A stretch of DNA of 64,000 nucleotides from Thermoanaerobaculia bacterium (GTDB taxonomy: Bacteria; Acidobacteriota; Thermoanaerobaculia; Multivoradales; J023), in assembly GCA_030431255.1 (NCBI GenBank), contig JAUIJL010000002.1, positions 434,001-498,000 on the forward strand, in the 5' to 3' direction. The notes beneath the pieces were generated by a model. It ran no database searches. It was not told where the DNA came from and saw nothing but the letters and a program-made list of their open reading frames with translations. This document shows positions 8,421 to 18,058 of this stretch, piece after piece (the first letter of the stretch is position 1; the number at the start of each line of letters is the position of its first letter). The translations under genes were made by a program, and so were the position numbers.

Positions 8421-8524
8421 GTCGCCTCCTTAGCCGAACGAGCTCGGAAGCCGAGCCCGGAGCCCAGATGCTGCGATCGAGCTCGGATGAATAGGATCAT
8501 GCTCTCAATACGAAAAACGATCCA

Positions 8525-8542
8525 AGGGGTTCTGAGACCCCT
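8525..8542 (-). terminator. possible Rho-independent terminator after nth
   Basis: Read on the minus strand, AGGGGT-CTCAGA-ACCCCT forms a six-pair hairpin about 35 bases after the nth stop codon. A run of five T follows, but only after a seven-base gap, so the terminator is imperfect. Confidence 0.35.
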
Positions 8543-8575
8543 GCTCGTCTTGCCGAAGCTTCGTGGTGGAGCCCG

Positions 8576-9259
8576 TCAAGAGGCACGACGTTTCCGGCCC
8601 CTCGTGGAATCATTCGCTTTCTTTTCCTCGGCCTTGCGTTTTTTCGTCGCCGCCCAAGAGCAAATCGGACACGTTTCGAGATCGTGAAATCGAGCCGGGC
8701 AATATTCTCGGCCGAAGAAGATGATCTGCAAATGCAGCTTATTCCAAAGAGATTCGTCGAAGGTCTTCTTCAGATCCCGCTCCGTACGTTCCACCGAGGA
8801 CCCATTGGACAAACCCCAGCGGGCGGCCAGGCGATGGATGTGGGTATCGACGGGAAATGCCGGGAATCCAAAAGCTTGGGACATCACCACCGAGGCAGTT
8901 TTGTGCCCGACCCCGGGCAGAGCTTCCAGGCCCTCGAAAGTCCGTGGCACCTCACCACCCGCTTCCACCAGTATGCCGCTGAGCTTTTTCAGATTCTTCG
9001 CTTTCTGAGGAGCCAAGCCGATTTGACGGATGATGTCTCGGATCTCGTCCACCTCCATCTCGGCCATGGCGGCCGGCGTCGACGCCCGGCGGAAGAGATC
9101 CGGCGTCACCTCGTTGACCTTTTTGTCGGTGGTCTGAGCGGAGAGGAGCACCGCCACCAGCAGGGTGAAGGGATCGGAATGATCCAACGGTATCGGGGTT
9201 TCCGGATAGAGCTCCTCGAGCAGGGCGACGATCTTCTCGGCTTTTTCGCTACGGGTCAC
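8576..9259 (-). CDS. nth: endonuclease III (DNA glycosylase/AP lyase)
   Basis: 227 residues from a GTG start with GGAG upstream. The helix-hairpin-helix LPGVGHKTA carries the catalytic Lys120, and VDTHIHRLA carries Asp138, both at the same numbers as in the E. coli enzyme. It removes oxidised pyrimidines and nicks the abasic site in base excision repair. Unusually, the C-terminal region shows only three cysteines (Cys187, Cys197, Cys200) with CX9CX2C spacing instead of the CX6CX2CX5C that holds the [4Fe-4S] cluster. The tail is basic (KKRKAEEKKAN, RGRKRR). The enzyme call is sure; cluster binding is not. Confidence 0.93.
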   Translation of the reverse strand: MTRSEKAEKIVALLEELYPETPIPLDHSDPFTLLVAVLLSAQTTDKKVNEVTPDLFRRASTPAAMAEMEVDEIRDIIRQIGLAPQKAKNLKKLSGILVEAGGEVPRTFEGLEALPGVGHKTASVVMSQAFGFPAFPVDTHIHRLAARWGLSNGSSVERTERDLKKTFDESLWNKLHLQIIFFGREYCPARFHDLETCPICSWAATKKRKAEEKKANDSTRGRKRRAS

Positions 9260-9314
9260 GGAGGCTCCTCGACGAATGGATCAGGCAAAGGGGGGGGGCG
9301 AGCCGTCTCGCGAG

Positions 9315-9764
9315 CTATCTCAAGGGAGAGACCGCCCAAAGCTTAGAATATTTCTCGCAGTGCAGGACCAACGTTTTGAAGCCTTTGGGATCCATATTGG
9401 CCGGCAAGCGGTAGCTTTGGGCTCCACGGGCGCTTTCCAAGTTGCCGATCAGCGTCGCGCCCTCGGTGGCGTTGCGATTCGACAGCTCCGCCGCGCTCTT
9501 CTTGGATAGGAAGAGCTTCAAATCCGGTGCTTTCTTGGTGGCGAAGCCCCCGGTCAGCTCAAGGACGTATCCGCCGTTCTTTTCGACGATCCGCCATTCC
9601 CCTTCGACTTCGTAACCCTTTTTGGTCCACTTGCCACTGCTCACCGCATCTTGTGCAAATAGAGCGGATCCCCCGGTGAGGAGCAGCACGAGCATCCACA
9701 GGACCCAAGCCGGACGTGTCAAAACCCGACGTTTTATATGGGAGGCAATGATCGGCATTCGCAT
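9315..9764 (-). CDS. secreted DM13-domain protein
   Basis: 149 residues. An N-terminal signal peptide (WVLWMLVLLLTGGSALFAQ) is followed by one DM13 domain: SGKW, GEWRIVEKNGGYVLEL, APDLKLFLS, GAQSYRLP, and LHCEKYSKLWA with its conserved Cys. DM13 domains are proposed to have a redox or electron-transfer role. The start codon lies two bases beyond the stop of the preceding TPR gene, so it is the last gene of the operon that begins at 18058. Confidence 0.82.
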   Translation of the reverse strand: MRMPIIASHIKRRVLTRPAWVLWMLVLLLTGGSALFAQDAVSSGKWTKKGYEVEGEWRIVEKNGGYVLELTGGFATKKAPDLKLFLSKKSAAELSNRNATEGATLIGNLESARGAQSYRLPANMDPKGFKTLVLHCEKYSKLWAVSPLR

Positions 9765-9765
9765 A

Positions 9766-11919
9766 TCAATTCTCCGAGGTCACGTCCCGAAGGACTTGAT
9801 TCAACTTCTCGTGACTACGCCCGCCGGCGGCGGTGGGCGAGCCGTCCAAGGATCTCAAATCCGCCTGGGTGAGATCCAATCGGGGCGCGAAAGCCTCCAG
9901 CTGAAGCTCGTAGGCCAATCGACGTCCCAGCTCCTCCGCTTGCTCTCCGGCCCTTAGGCTCGCCCGAGCACAGGCCACTCGAGTGCCCTTCGGGCCCGTG
10001 AGGCAAGCTTCCGCGGATCGCTCGTCCCCCGAGACCCTGGCGGTGAAGGTCGTGCCGCGGGTCGTCAGTCGAAAGCGGGGCGAGCCCTCGAGCGCTTCCG
10101 CCGCGCTTCGACCGAGGGCGGAGCCGTCGACCTCCAAGCGCACCGGCAAAGCCAGACCCACCCTTCGGACGACCCCCGGATCGGTTTGCAAGGCGCGATC
10201 CAGAAGCTCCATCCCCTCATTCTGCCGCCCGAGGGCCAGGGCTGCCTGGGCGCCCCTGGCCGAGACCCTGGCTTGCAGCAAGACCTCGGAGCCGGGAAGG
10301 GCATCCAGAGCCTCGCTCACTCGTTCAAGAGCCTCGGTGTGGCGACCTGCTGAATAGGCCGCCTCAGCTCCGTACGCTTTGAAATACGCGGCTGCGGCTT
10401 CGAGAGATTCTTTTTCCGCCACCTGCTCCAGGGCGATCTCGATGACCCCCGCCCCGAGCAAAGGCACCAGCTCGATCTTGAGCCACTCCGGAAGCTCGAT
10501 GCCACCCGCCAGGTAGGGCCGAAGGGTAGCGAGCAAGAAGCGATGGTCCGCGAGCAAAGAGGCCGCTCTGCGTCCGGATGCCCACGACCGGAGCTGCATC
10601 TGCCAAGCCCGGGCGTAGGCAGCCCAACGGGGTCGCCAGGTGAGAGTGGCGGCTTCCTCGAGGGTCATTTCGGCCGCTACCCGATTGACCACCGAGTCCA
10701 CCAGCGCGGACGCCGCTTCCAGCTGCTCCGACTCCGAGCTGGTAAAACCCGTTCGATCCGGCCTCGCCATGGCCCGCCTAGTGATGCGAGCGGCCTCGTT
10801 GGGATGACCGGCGACCAACAAGAAAATCGCCGAGGTCATCTCGGTCTCCGCCCGATTCTGCTCGTCCATGAAGGGCGGCTGTCGCCGACGCCACTTGAAC
10901 ATATTGCGGACGGCGTCCAAGGCTTCGCCGGTCCGCCCTTGGGTCATGTAGAGAAGGGTCAGATCGAGCCACGGGTTCGACACGGTGCCGCGCATGAAAT
11001 TCCGCGAGCCTTCCAGGATATACGTCTCAGCGGCGTCGAAGAGCAGCATGCCCAGGCTCGCCTCGCCGGCGTTGGTAAAGGGGGTCGGCCCCGGGCGGCT
11101 GTGGGCGCGCTCGTGCTCCGCGGCATCTTTGCAAGCGAGATAGGACGCTTCCCGATCCTGAAGCTCCGCCTCAATGGCGCAGCGGGCGGTCAAAGCGTGG
11201 GCGACCTGATTCGGGTCGTCCATCTGCAGCGCCTCGGTCACCGCGGCCCGAGCCTCGTCGTATCGACGCAACCTCATCAGGGGCCAGCCGCGATCCGCGG
11301 TGGTGGGCGGGGAGTAGATCTCGTCGTGCTCCAAGAGCAGGCGAATCTTCTCCTCGTGACGCCCCATCTCACCGGCGATCATGGCCGTGCCGACAATCGC
11401 TTGGGCGTGCCACGGCCACGGATCGTCATCCGCCGGCCATGGGCTGTACTGCTGCTCGAAGAGCTCCCGGCTGCGGGACATGTGAAAGTAGGCCCGTGGC
11501 AGGTTGCCCTCGGCCCGGTGATAGACAATGCCCATCAAACAATGACCGACAAAAGAATCGGGATTGTTGCGCAGGATCTGCTCGGTGAGCTCCCGAGCCC
11601 GGACGTTTTTCTCCCGCGTCAGGGCATCCCGAACCGCCATCGCCCAAAGCTCCTCGTCGAAAGCATCCGCGGGCAAAGTGGCAAGATCCTCGAAGATCAG
11701 CTTCTCCGCCAGCAGCGCCCGCTCGTCGTCGAGGCTGAAGGCCGCATCGAGATCCGACACATCGGGTTCCTGAGCCCAGACCGATTGAACCCAAAGCGAT
11801 TGGGCTCCAACCGACAACCCGACCATCAAGCACCAGCCGAGGCCGCTCAGGGTGACGTTGCTCCGGGTGATGTAGCCCAGGGTGACCTTGCTAAGGGTGA
11901 TGTGGCGGCGGAGTCCCAT
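9766..11919 (-). CDS. exported TPR-rich protein of the MoxR operon
   Basis: 717 residues from the ATG at 11919, seven bases after the MoxR stop; GAGGGG lies just upstream. The frame stays open further upstream but there overlaps moxR. A signal peptide or anchor is present near residues 25-48, ending AQEPD. The rest is mainly alpha-helical with tetratricopeptide-like repeats (ALTREKNVRARELTEQILRN; QIVGTAMIAGE-type helix pairs), followed by a C-terminal part of about 150 residues rich in beta-type sequence. TPR proteins commonly accompany MoxR/DUF58 genes. No enzyme motif seen. Confidence 0.72.
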   Translation of the reverse strand: MGLRRHITLSKVTLGYITRSNVTLSGLGWCLMVGLSVGAQSLWVQSVWAQEPDVSDLDAAFSLDDERALLAEKLIFEDLATLPADAFDEELWAMAVRDALTREKNVRARELTEQILRNNPDSFVGHCLMGIVYHRAEGNLPRAYFHMSRSRELFEQQYSPWPADDDPWPWHAQAIVGTAMIAGEMGRHEEKIRLLLEHDEIYSPPTTADRGWPLMRLRRYDEARAAVTEALQMDDPNQVAHALTARCAIEAELQDREASYLACKDAAEHERAHSRPGPTPFTNAGEASLGMLLFDAAETYILEGSRNFMRGTVSNPWLDLTLLYMTQGRTGEALDAVRNMFKWRRRQPPFMDEQNRAETEMTSAIFLLVAGHPNEAARITRRAMARPDRTGFTSSESEQLEAASALVDSVVNRVAAEMTLEEAATLTWRPRWAAYARAWQMQLRSWASGRRAASLLADHRFLLATLRPYLAGGIELPEWLKIELVPLLGAGVIEIALEQVAEKESLEAAAAYFKAYGAEAAYSAGRHTEALERVSEALDALPGSEVLLQARVSARGAQAALALGRQNEGMELLDRALQTDPGVVRRVGLALPVRLEVDGSALGRSAAEALEGSPRFRLTTRGTTFTARVSGDERSAEACLTGPKGTRVACARASLRAGEQAEELGRRLAYELQLEAFAPRLDLTQADLRSLDGSPTAAGGRSHEKLNQVLRDVTSEN

Positions 11920-11926
11920 CCGCCCC

Positions 11927-13255
11927 TCAGCGACGGCGCAGGGTCGATCGGGACAAGCCTTCCACCGCACCGGCCAGGGCATCGTCGATGATCTCATCGA
12001 CGTTGGACAAACCCGGTGCCGGCTCCAGGCGATGCCCCAACACACGCGGAATCAAAGTGGCAAGATCGTCGGTCGACACGTAGTCCCTGCCGCGCAGGGC
12101 GGCCAGGGCCTGAAGCGCGGGCAGGATCAATACCAGGCTGCGGGTCGAGCAACCCTGTAAGACCCGATCATCCGCGCGAATCGTTTGGGCGATGTCGACC
12201 AACGCTTCTTTGATTCGGCCGTCGATCTTCACCCATTGATCCACCGCTGCCCGGGCGGCGAGCACCTCGTCGCGGCTGACCTTCGGCAGATCCTCACGCT
12301 CCGCATCCCGTCGGTCTCGCCAAGTCTCCAAGACCTCCAGCTCCGCCCCGCGGTCGATGTGAAACATCCGAATCTTGAAGAGGAAACGATCGAGCTGGGC
12401 GACGGGCAAGGGATACGTGCCGGCCAAATCCAGGGGGTTCTGGGTTGCGATGACGAAGAAGAGCGGATCGAGAGCGTAGGTCACGTTGTCCACCGTCACC
12501 TGCTTTTCCGCCATGGCTTCCAACATGGCGGCCTGGACCTTCGGGGAGGTCCGGTTGATCTCATCCGCCAACACCACGTGGGCGAAGATCGGCCCTTGAC
12601 GGAATTGGAAGGTGTGGTCGGTGGCGTTGAAGATGGACACGCCGGTGACGTCCGAGGGCAGCAGATCCGGGGTGAATTGGATGCGACGAAACGGTGCGAT
12701 CGGTGGTGCGTCCTCTCCGTCGACCACCGTGTCGACCTCCGTGTCGACCTCAGTGTCGACGCTGACGGCGTCGATGATCGAGGTGCCCAGGCTTTTCGCC
12801 AGGGTCGTTTTGCCCGATCCCGGAAAATCCTCCAACAACACATGGCCGTCGGCGAGCAGGGCCACCAACACCAAGTCGATGACGTCGTCGCGACCGAGCA
12901 CCTGCGCTCGGACCCGAGCGCGCAAACGCTCCAATACATCGCGGGCATGGGCCAAAGAGCCCGAGGCCGGCTCGTCGGCTTCAGGGCTCGGCTCGGCCGA
13001 CACGTCTTTGCTCCCGCCGTCCTCCGCTCGTTCAGCGGCCTGTCGCCGCAGCTCGCCGCGGACCTCTTCCCTCAGCTTGAGGATCGGCGAAATGGGGTGA
13101 CGGTCGGTTGCCGTTTGATCCTCATTCAGATCCACGACCTCTCCCACAGTCATCTCCACCGGCCCGCGCTCGACGGCCTCCGATGATTTCGCCTGCCCAT
13201 CGGCCTCGGCGGCTTCCGGGCCCAATTCCTCAGTGATCGTTTCTCGATTGCTCAT
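11927..13255 (-). CDS. MoxR-family AAA+ ATPase with long N-terminal extension
   Basis: 442 residues. The MoxR core begins near residue 125: Walker A DFPGSGKTTLAKSLG, Walker B VVLADEINRTSPKVQAAMLEAM, sensor 1 VIATQNPLDLAGTYPLPVAQLDRF, and the C-terminal lid. MoxR ATPases act as chaperones that assemble or activate partner proteins, often with DUF58 and VWA proteins. The first 120 residues are acidic, charged and low-complexity (likely disordered), which is unusual for the family (about 320 residues). A TEVDTEVDTVVD repeat interrupts the segment after Walker A. It is flanked by the transglutaminase and TPR genes. Confidence 0.9.
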   Translation of the reverse strand: MSNRETITEELGPEAAEADGQAKSSEAVERGPVEMTVGEVVDLNEDQTATDRHPISPILKLREEVRGELRRQAAERAEDGGSKDVSAEPSPEADEPASGSLAHARDVLERLRARVRAQVLGRDDVIDLVLVALLADGHVLLEDFPGSGKTTLAKSLGTSIIDAVSVDTEVDTEVDTVVDGEDAPPIAPFRRIQFTPDLLPSDVTGVSIFNATDHTFQFRQGPIFAHVVLADEINRTSPKVQAAMLEAMAEKQVTVDNVTYALDPLFFVIATQNPLDLAGTYPLPVAQLDRFLFKIRMFHIDRGAELEVLETWRDRRDAEREDLPKVSRDEVLAARAAVDQWVKIDGRIKEALVDIAQTIRADDRVLQGCSTRSLVLILPALQALAALRGRDYVSTDDLATLIPRVLGHRLEPAPGLSNVDEIIDDALAGAVEGLSRSTLRRR

Positions 13256-13305
13256 GGGATTCCATCTGGTTCTTATTCACATTCGGCCTGCCTAGCTGAT
13301 TCGAT

Positions 13306-15525
13306 TCATTTGACCCAAAGCCACGCCAGCGGATCCAGGCGCCCGACCCAGCGGCGCCATCGCGGGACTCGGGCACGAATCTGGCGAGCGACCTCATCCG
13401 ACGTCCGGCGGACCTGCTCGGCGAGACTCGGCTCGTGGCGGGCAGCGTTGCGGGAGCCGAAGGCCGCCGCTAAGTGTAAATCCGTGAGCGGAATCATGTC
13501 CTTTGACAGCTGCCCCGCCCGTCTGGCGAAAGCTTCCCTGGACTCACCCATCCGGCGGCGCAAACCGACTTCCGACAGGCGATCCAAGGTGGCACGATAT
13601 CCCACTCGCGGCAACTTTGCCTCGGGGGCCAGCCTCGGCACCCACAGCCGATAGGCTTTGATGCCATAGGCCATGGCCAGCAAAGCCGCCAGGGCCCAGA
13701 GGGCTCGACGTCCGAGCTCGCGCCAATCAAAGGGCTGGTGAGCGAGATCCGAAAAGGGATCCTCCTCGCTCTGCTGACGCATCATTTCGCCCAAAATTTG
13801 CTGCAATCTGGGATCCGGTGCCGGCTGCGCCTCGTCCAAGCTCTGCTCGGGGGTGAGGTCCACCACTACCCAACCGATACCGTCCAGATAGATCTCCGGC
13901 CAGGCATGAGCGTTGCCGCCGCGGATCAACACCGCGGATCCGCCGCCCCGATCGGATTCAGAGACCGCGTAGCCGGCCGCCACACGAGCCGGAATGCCCT
14001 GGCTGCGGAAGAGATAAGCGGCTGCGTGGGCGAAGTGCACGCAATAACCTGTGAGATCACCGAAGAGGAACGACGCGGCGGGGTCCTCGGTGTCCGCATG
14101 GCGGCTACGGCGGCTGTAGATGCCGTTGGCGTCCAGATAGGACTTGATGGTCAGCGCCTGGGCCAACGGATCGCTGCGGTGCTCGGCCTTGAGCGCCGCC
14201 ACCAATCCCGAGGCCAGCTCTCCGTAGCGCGGATCCGACGGAGCTTCCGTGTAGTGACGCCATTGCTCCGCCGTCCAGCTCGCATCTCCCGGCAGACGCC
14301 CCAATAGATCCGGGTACGGAATCACCTGAACATGGCTGCGCACCTTGAACGTGCGCTGAAAACGCATGGGATTGGGGTTCGGGCTGGGCTCGAGCAACGC
14401 CGGGGCGTCGAGGGCGAACGGTCGAACATGCTCGACCATCAGACCGACGGTGGTCGCCAGGGCTTTTCGTCCGCCCCGAGCCGGTGGCGCCTCGGCCACC
14501 ACCATCCGCTGAAACGGGAAACGACGGACAATGTCCGCGTCCACGTCGTCACGGGTGGATTGCACGAGACGGCGACCGTTGTATTGGGAGAACGCGGATT
14601 GGCGAAAGTAATAGACCCCCGGGGGCGGAGAATAGTCGTCGTGTAAGAGCACCACGGCGATCGGCGCCTGCTCCCCGGAGTCTCCGTAGTCGTCCTTGAA
14701 TTCAAGGTCGCCGAGGTCGTGCTGCCCCTGTCCCCCGCTCTCCCCCCGGTCCTGCTGCTGATCACCCTCGGAGCTGCCCTCCCCGCCTTCGCCCTGCTCC
14801 GGCTCTCCCGTCAGCCCCAAATCCCCCGCGGGATCGGGCTTGGGCAAGCCTTCGAAACGCACGAACGTCATCAGCAGGGCGGCGACCAGGATCAAACCGC
14901 CGAAGTGCAGGGGTAGGCGGCGAGCACGCCCTTCTTGGATCAGCAGGCCGGCCAGCAACAGGGTGCCCAAACCGCCGAGAAATAGAAAAATCAACGCGGG
15001 ATCGAGCCCCCTGGACCAAGCCCAATCCCCCACCGCTAAGGGCCTATGCACCATGCCGTCACGGTGGGCGGCAAAACCGGCAGCGCCGGCGCCGGCGACC
15101 GCCACGACCTCCAGAATCGCCATGGAAGGGCGGCGAGCCGCCGCGAAACGAATGACGAATACCACGGTAGCCACCACCACCCACCATAGGGTCATCTCAC
15201 CGACGTGCAGGGCGGCTACGGGGCCCAAGGCTGCGGCGATCCACGACCAACCCACCCAAGTCCGAGCGAGCTGGGAGCCGAGCAGCAGAAAGACCGCGGC
15301 CAGGAGCATCGCGCTGCCCGCGCGCAGGCGAGAGCGACCCGCCGGCTCCCCGAATAGGGCTCCGCTGACGGCGCCAAGGGCCGCGGCGACCAATCCCGCA
15401 TTATTGGTCAGCGGCCAACAAAGCACCACCGCGGCCGTCGCCAACACCACCGCGCGCAACGCGGCGATCAGCCAACGCCGGTGTGTTCTACCCGCGGTGC
15501 CCTTTTGTCGGCTCTGTCGGCTCAA
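13306..15525 (-). CDS. TgpA-like membrane transglutaminase
   Basis: 739 residues from a TTG start with GGGAGG five bases upstream; the start overlaps the DUF58 stop by TTGA. About six membrane helices occupy residues 15-220. A Gly/Glu/Gln-rich linker (230-275) leads to the periplasmic transglutaminase core with the triad Cys495 (LTGYCVHFAH), His540 (GGNAHAWPEIY) and Asp556 (VVVDLTPE). One more helix (LWALAALLAMAYG) and a DUF4129-like tail follow. The layout matches TgpA-type transglutaminases that are encoded beside DUF58 and MoxR genes. It probably cross-links or cleaves envelope proteins; the target is unknown. Confidence 0.9.
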   Translation of the reverse strand: MSRQSRQKGTAGRTHRRWLIAALRAVVLATAAVVLCWPLTNNAGLVAAALGAVSGALFGEPAGRSRLRAGSAMLLAAVFLLLGSQLARTWVGWSWIAAALGPVAALHVGEMTLWWVVVATVVFVIRFAAARRPSMAILEVVAVAGAGAAGFAAHRDGMVHRPLAVGDWAWSRGLDPALIFLFLGGLGTLLLAGLLIQEGRARRLPLHFGGLILVAALLMTFVRFEGLPKPDPAGDLGLTGEPEQGEGGEGSSEGDQQQDRGESGGQGQHDLGDLEFKDDYGDSGEQAPIAVVLLHDDYSPPPGVYYFRQSAFSQYNGRRLVQSTRDDVDADIVRRFPFQRMVVAEAPPARGGRKALATTVGLMVEHVRPFALDAPALLEPSPNPNPMRFQRTFKVRSHVQVIPYPDLLGRLPGDASWTAEQWRHYTEAPSDPRYGELASGLVAALKAEHRSDPLAQALTIKSYLDANGIYSRRSRHADTEDPAASFLFGDLTGYCVHFAHAAAYLFRSQGIPARVAAGYAVSESDRGGGSAVLIRGGNAHAWPEIYLDGIGWVVVDLTPEQSLDEAQPAPDPRLQQILGEMMRQQSEEDPFSDLAHQPFDWRELGRRALWALAALLAMAYGIKAYRLWVPRLAPEAKLPRVGYRATLDRLSEVGLRRRMGESREAFARRAGQLSKDMIPLTDLHLAAAFGSRNAARHEPSLAEQVRRTSDEVARQIRARVPRWRRWVGRLDPLAWLWVK

Positions 15526-17024
15526 CCGGTCCTCCCGAGGGGCGTGCGTGCATCCGCCATGGGTTTAACGGCTCCCGCGGCCAGGGATTGGGCGTCAATC
15601 CGGCCATGGGTCCTACCGCTTGTACGGTCCACGACCATCACCGGGTTTCCGGCGGCGTGGAAGGTCGCCATCAAAGCGGTGAGATCCTCGAAGGTCGTGG
15701 GACGTCGCGACCGTCGAAAGGACGCGACTTCAGACGGGTTGCCTGGTGTCCCTTTATCCAGAGCTTCTGTGCCCCGGGCCGCCTCCCCTCCGACCTCTTC
15801 GTCTCGGAATAGAAAACGGCTCCACCAGCCGCGTCGATTTCCGCTCGACACCCCATCCGTGCCCAAAATGAAGGACGTCACCCCGGAAAAGGTCCTGGCT
15901 GCCGCCATCGCCTCTGCTACCCAAGGTCCCGGCTCGGCCGGCGCAAAGACCACGCAATGGGTTTGGTCGGCGATCTCCGGTCGGGCGAGGAAGGCCCGCA
16001 AGCCGTCCGCAGGCCGCACCCTGGCAGGCCGGACCTCGGCAGGCCGGACCCCAGAACCGGCAATGGCCAATAGGCTCTGCTCCAAATCGTCCGTGGGCTC
16101 GGGAAAGCCGTCCGCGGCGAACAGCCAATCCGCGCCCAACAGCTCGTTTTGCAGGGCCATTCTCGCCGCCCCCGCGGCGGCGCCGTCGCCATCGCCGGTG
16201 AGCAAATACGCGACGATGCGCTGGGATCGATCGATCGCTTTCTCCGGCACCCGAACATTGAGCTGCCGGGTGCGAGCGTAGACCTTCCACAGAATGTGCC
16301 GGATCGGATCCCCCGGCACATAACGGCGAATCTCCATGCGATCGCCCTCGGGCGCCCCCGAGGGATGGGGCAATCCTTCGTCCGAAGCCATGGACGTCAC
16401 CCTGGGCATGGTTCCCAATCGGCCGACATGGGGCAAGATCGTCAGCGGGCCGGATTGGCGAAAGCGCCAGGCCAGACGGGACAGGCCGAAAGCATCCCGG
16501 GTTTCGATCTCGCGCACGCAGTCTTGAACGTGGCAGCGGCGGTCGGCGACGATCTCCTCCACCAACATGCCTTCGCGCCAACGGTTGCGGCAACGGATAT
16601 TTCCGGGAGACACCATTCGCCAGCTGACTTTGACCAACGGAATACGCCCCAGGGAAGGGAGCGCGAACCCCGTTTCCGTGGGCGAGCCGGTCGACGCAAC
16701 CGGTAGCGGAGTCGTCAGCAACTCGGGGTGCCGGTGCAAATACCGACGCAAATAGAGGGCTGAGCCAGTGGTAAAGAGACTGCCGAGACCCAGGAGCGCC
16801 AGGCCCGACAAGCTGAAGACGAAGATCAAAAGATCCATCTTGCCGTAGCCCCACCGCCACAGCGCGAGGCCCGAAAGCACACCGACCAGGCTGCCCATCC
16901 AGGTGGGCGGCACCAAGCTCGCCAGACGGTGCCAGCCGTCCGCCAGACGACGACGGCGAGCCGACGGGAGCTCCGGGAGCTTGATCAGGAGTCGCATGGA
17001 TCCGGCACCGACAAGAGCGATCAA
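15522..17024 (-). CDS. DUF58-domain membrane protein (cluster 1)
   Basis: 500 residues if started at the TTG at 17024 that overlaps the upstream stop; an ATG at 16997 is an equally good start. Two membrane helices near the N-terminus (WMGSLVGVLSGLALWRWGYG; LIFVFSLSGLALLGLGSLF) are followed by the DUF58 signature RRYVPGDPIRHILWKVYART and VRVPEK. The remainder resembles a von Willebrand factor A-type fold without an obvious MIDAS. DUF58 proteins work with MoxR ATPases. Its end overlaps the transglutaminase start, so translation is probably coupled. Confidence 0.85.
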   Translation of the reverse strand: MIALVGAGSMRLLIKLPELPSARRRRLADGWHRLASLVPPTWMGSLVGVLSGLALWRWGYGKMDLLIFVFSLSGLALLGLGSLFTTGSALYLRRYLHRHPELLTTPLPVASTGSPTETGFALPSLGRIPLVKVSWRMVSPGNIRCRNRWREGMLVEEIVADRRCHVQDCVREIETRDAFGLSRLAWRFRQSGPLTILPHVGRLGTMPRVTSMASDEGLPHPSGAPEGDRMEIRRYVPGDPIRHILWKVYARTRQLNVRVPEKAIDRSQRIVAYLLTGDGDGAAAGAARMALQNELLGADWLFAADGFPEPTDDLEQSLLAIAGSGVRPAEVRPARVRPADGLRAFLARPEIADQTHCVVFAPAEPGPWVAEAMAAARTFSGVTSFILGTDGVSSGNRRGWWSRFLFRDEEVGGEAARGTEALDKGTPGNPSEVASFRRSRRPTTFEDLTALMATFHAAGNPVMVVDRTSGRTHGRIDAQSLAAGAVKPMADARTPLGRTG

Positions 17025-18058
17025 TCCTCGGCCGGCTTCTCAGCGCCGGCGGCTTTCCGGATCACTTCTCCGAGGGATACGTTCGAAACCGGCTCCGGTC
17101 CTTGGGCAAAGGGCGTGATCTTGGCGTCTTCTTTCTGCTGATAGCGGTAGGCGAGCTCGGGTTTGCGCTCGATCAACGGACCGAATGGATCGCCTTTCGG
17201 TGCCATCATCCTGAGATTCGGCCCGGCGACGATATCCGTCAGCTCGAGCTCGAAGAGCGCGGTCTTATGCCGGGTGGAAACCAGCGCCCCACTCCCAAGG
17301 GTCATCCAATCGTCCCAGGTCGCCTCAACACCGCCGAAGGGCAAGATAGAGGTCCACATTTTCCATCGGTTGGGTTTGCCGTCGGAATCGACGAACCAGA
17401 GGTAGGCATCTCCCGGCGTCACGCCCCCGGAGTCGTAGCGCACCAAAAGCGCCGTCTCTCCATCGACCTCCACCAATCCCCGGCTGGTGCCTTCATCAAA
17501 CACTTTGGCGATCGGGTTGAGCCAGAAGGAATCGTTGCACCAATGGGACCAAGCCATCTTCTCCAATCGGCTCCGCTCCGGTCCGCGGAGCTCACCCTCG
17601 GGAGTCACGGCAACCCCCAAACGTGTTTCTAGGTCCAGCAGCACCAGATTGTCTTCCCAAATGACCCTCGCCAGCTGCCGCTGGCGATCCCACAAATGCT
17701 GTCGACGATCACCGAAATTCCAAGATATGGCGCCCACGGACTGCCAAGCGTCGACATTGACCGCGGCCATCATCTTGCGCGCCAATTGGTCCGCCTCCCG
17801 GCTCGGCCGCAGCTCGGGAAGCGGCTCGTTCAGCCAGCGGATCACCGCCACAAAGAGGATCATGACGACCACCAGAGCGATACCGAGACGAAGCCCCCAG
17901 CGCTCCAAACGTTGGACCCAAGGGTTCATCGAGGCCTCGAATCGCTCCAGGTCGGCGGCTGAAGCCGACTCAGGATCCGGCGATGTCTCAGTGTCCGGGG
18001 TTTCGGTGTCCGTAGATTCGGCTTTCGTCAAATCGACCCGTGGTGATTCCTGATCCAT
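17021..18058 (-). CDS. single-pass membrane protein of unknown function, first gene of the MoxR operon
   Basis: 345 residues from an ATG. An acidic Thr/Glu/Asp-rich N-terminus (residues 1-45), one membrane helix (about 56-78, GIALVVVMILFVAVIRWL), then an exported domain with a recurring pattern of paired Trp and short beta strands (AISWNFGDRRQHLWDRQR, WKMWTSILPFGGVEATW). This resembles LolA-like half-barrel proteins, but that is inference. It overlaps the DUF58 gene by four bases. No family could be named. Confidence 0.65.
   Translation of the reverse strand: MDQESPRVDLTKAESTDTETPDTETSPDPESASAADLERFEASMNPWVQRLERWGLRLGIALVVVMILFVAVIRWLNEPLPELRPSREADQLARKMMAAVNVDAWQSVGAISWNFGDRRQHLWDRQRQLARVIWEDNLVLLDLETRLGVAVTPEGELRGPERSRLEKMAWSHWCNDSFWLNPIAKVFDEGTSRGLVEVDGETALLVRYDSGGVTPGDAYLWFVDSDGKPNRWKMWTSILPFGGVEATWDDWMTLGSGALVSTRHKTALFELELTDIVAGPNLRMMAPKGDPFGPLIERKPELAYRYQQKEDAKITPFAQGPEPVSNVSLGEVIRKAAGAEKPAED

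Noticed and set aside
10543-11991. Long plus-strand open frame of 482 codons
   Set aside because: It lies opposite the TPR gene, is rich in Arg/Gly/Pro with no domain, and arises from the GC-rich third positions of the real gene. The same applies to the long antisense frames at 7509-8414, 12185-13186, 24234-25574 and 21757-23226.
9315-18058. Undescribed defence system in the MoxR/DUF58/transglutaminase cluster
   Set aside because: The gene set is a known envelope-type association, no nuclease or toxin domain is present, and similar modules occur twice in the window.
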